From contig NC_089777.1 of NCBI RefSeq assembly GCF_040412425.1, positions 39,200,037-39,264,036 on the forward strand: a DNA stretch of 64,000 nucleotides. The letters run 5' to 3'. Source of the stretch: Macrobrachium rosenbergii. Its lineage: Eukaryota; Arthropoda; Malacostraca; Decapoda; Palaemonidae. Numbering within the stretch: position 1 is the first letter of the stretch; every line of letters starts with the position of its first letter. Made by a program: the position numbers and the translations under genes. The notes below the pieces were generated by a model. It made no database searches. It worked only from the letters and a program-made list of their open reading frames with translations, and was not told where the DNA came from. This document shows positions 63,961 through 64,000 of the stretch, in pieces.

Positions 63961-64000
63961 GATTTTCATTGACTCTACATTGTCAACCGGAATGACAGTA

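Overview
The window looks like gene-poor nuclear DNA from an arthropod, most likely a decapod crustacean. The reasons are long introns, very long TA, GA and AC microsatellites, and a dense mix of DIRS, Penelope, BEL/Pao, Copia, Gypsy, jockey-type LINE, Helitron, hAT, Tigger and TTAA-type elements. There is no operon structure, and nearly every long reading frame belongs to a mobile element. The decapod assignment is inference from repeat content; the species cannot be named from the sequence alone.

The one host gene I can support is an IQGAP-family scaffold gene on the minus strand. Nine coding exons join without a frame break, from the start codon at 59245 to a donor after 20887. They encode the first 384 residues plus one base: a short N-terminus, the calponin-homology domain and the start of the IQGAP repeat region. 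Intron lengths in gene order are about 5.2, 6.9, 1.4, 17.3, 1.0, 0.27, 4.9 and 0.25 kb. The ninth intron runs more than 20.8 kb to the left edge, so the IQ motifs, GRD and C-terminal domain lie outside the window. A promoter with three evenly spaced CCAAT boxes and a TATA-like motif lies upstream of exon 1.

Layout from left to right. 1-3470: no recognised gene. 3480-5800: jockey-type LINE, plus strand. 5801-18005: a Copia element split by a Gypsy element (6490-10682), an unassigned piece with a ~370-bp satellite array (about 11030-13340) and a BEL/Pao element (13479-16585, itself carrying a MITE). 18005-19890: jockey-type LINE, minus strand. 20887-28000: IQGAP exons 9 to 5, with a Tigger-like and a TTAA-flanked element in intron 7. 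28148-45005: a DIRS element (D) whose two ends bracket most of intron 4 and enclose a Penelope-like element, a DIRS element (A) inserted in that Penelope element, a hAT MITE and another DIRS element (B). 45336-47095: exons 4 and 3. 47105-53474: DIRS element C. 53959-59245: exons 2 and 1, with a 2.2-kb TIR element in intron 1. 59430-64000: upstream region with a large inverted repeat, a Helitron-like end, microsatellites and a LINE remnant.

The most notable observations are: DIRS C ends 9 nt from IQGAP exon 3, so its 3' terminus supplies that exon's pyrimidine tract and probably its branch point; the Gypsy element carries a 17-bp complementarity between its LTR and the site just after the LTR, as expected of Tf1-type self-priming; DIRS elements A, C and D share inverted ends and an internal complementary region, and A and C share a similar target site; and the exon 4 splice acceptor lies in a 54-bp tandem duplication.
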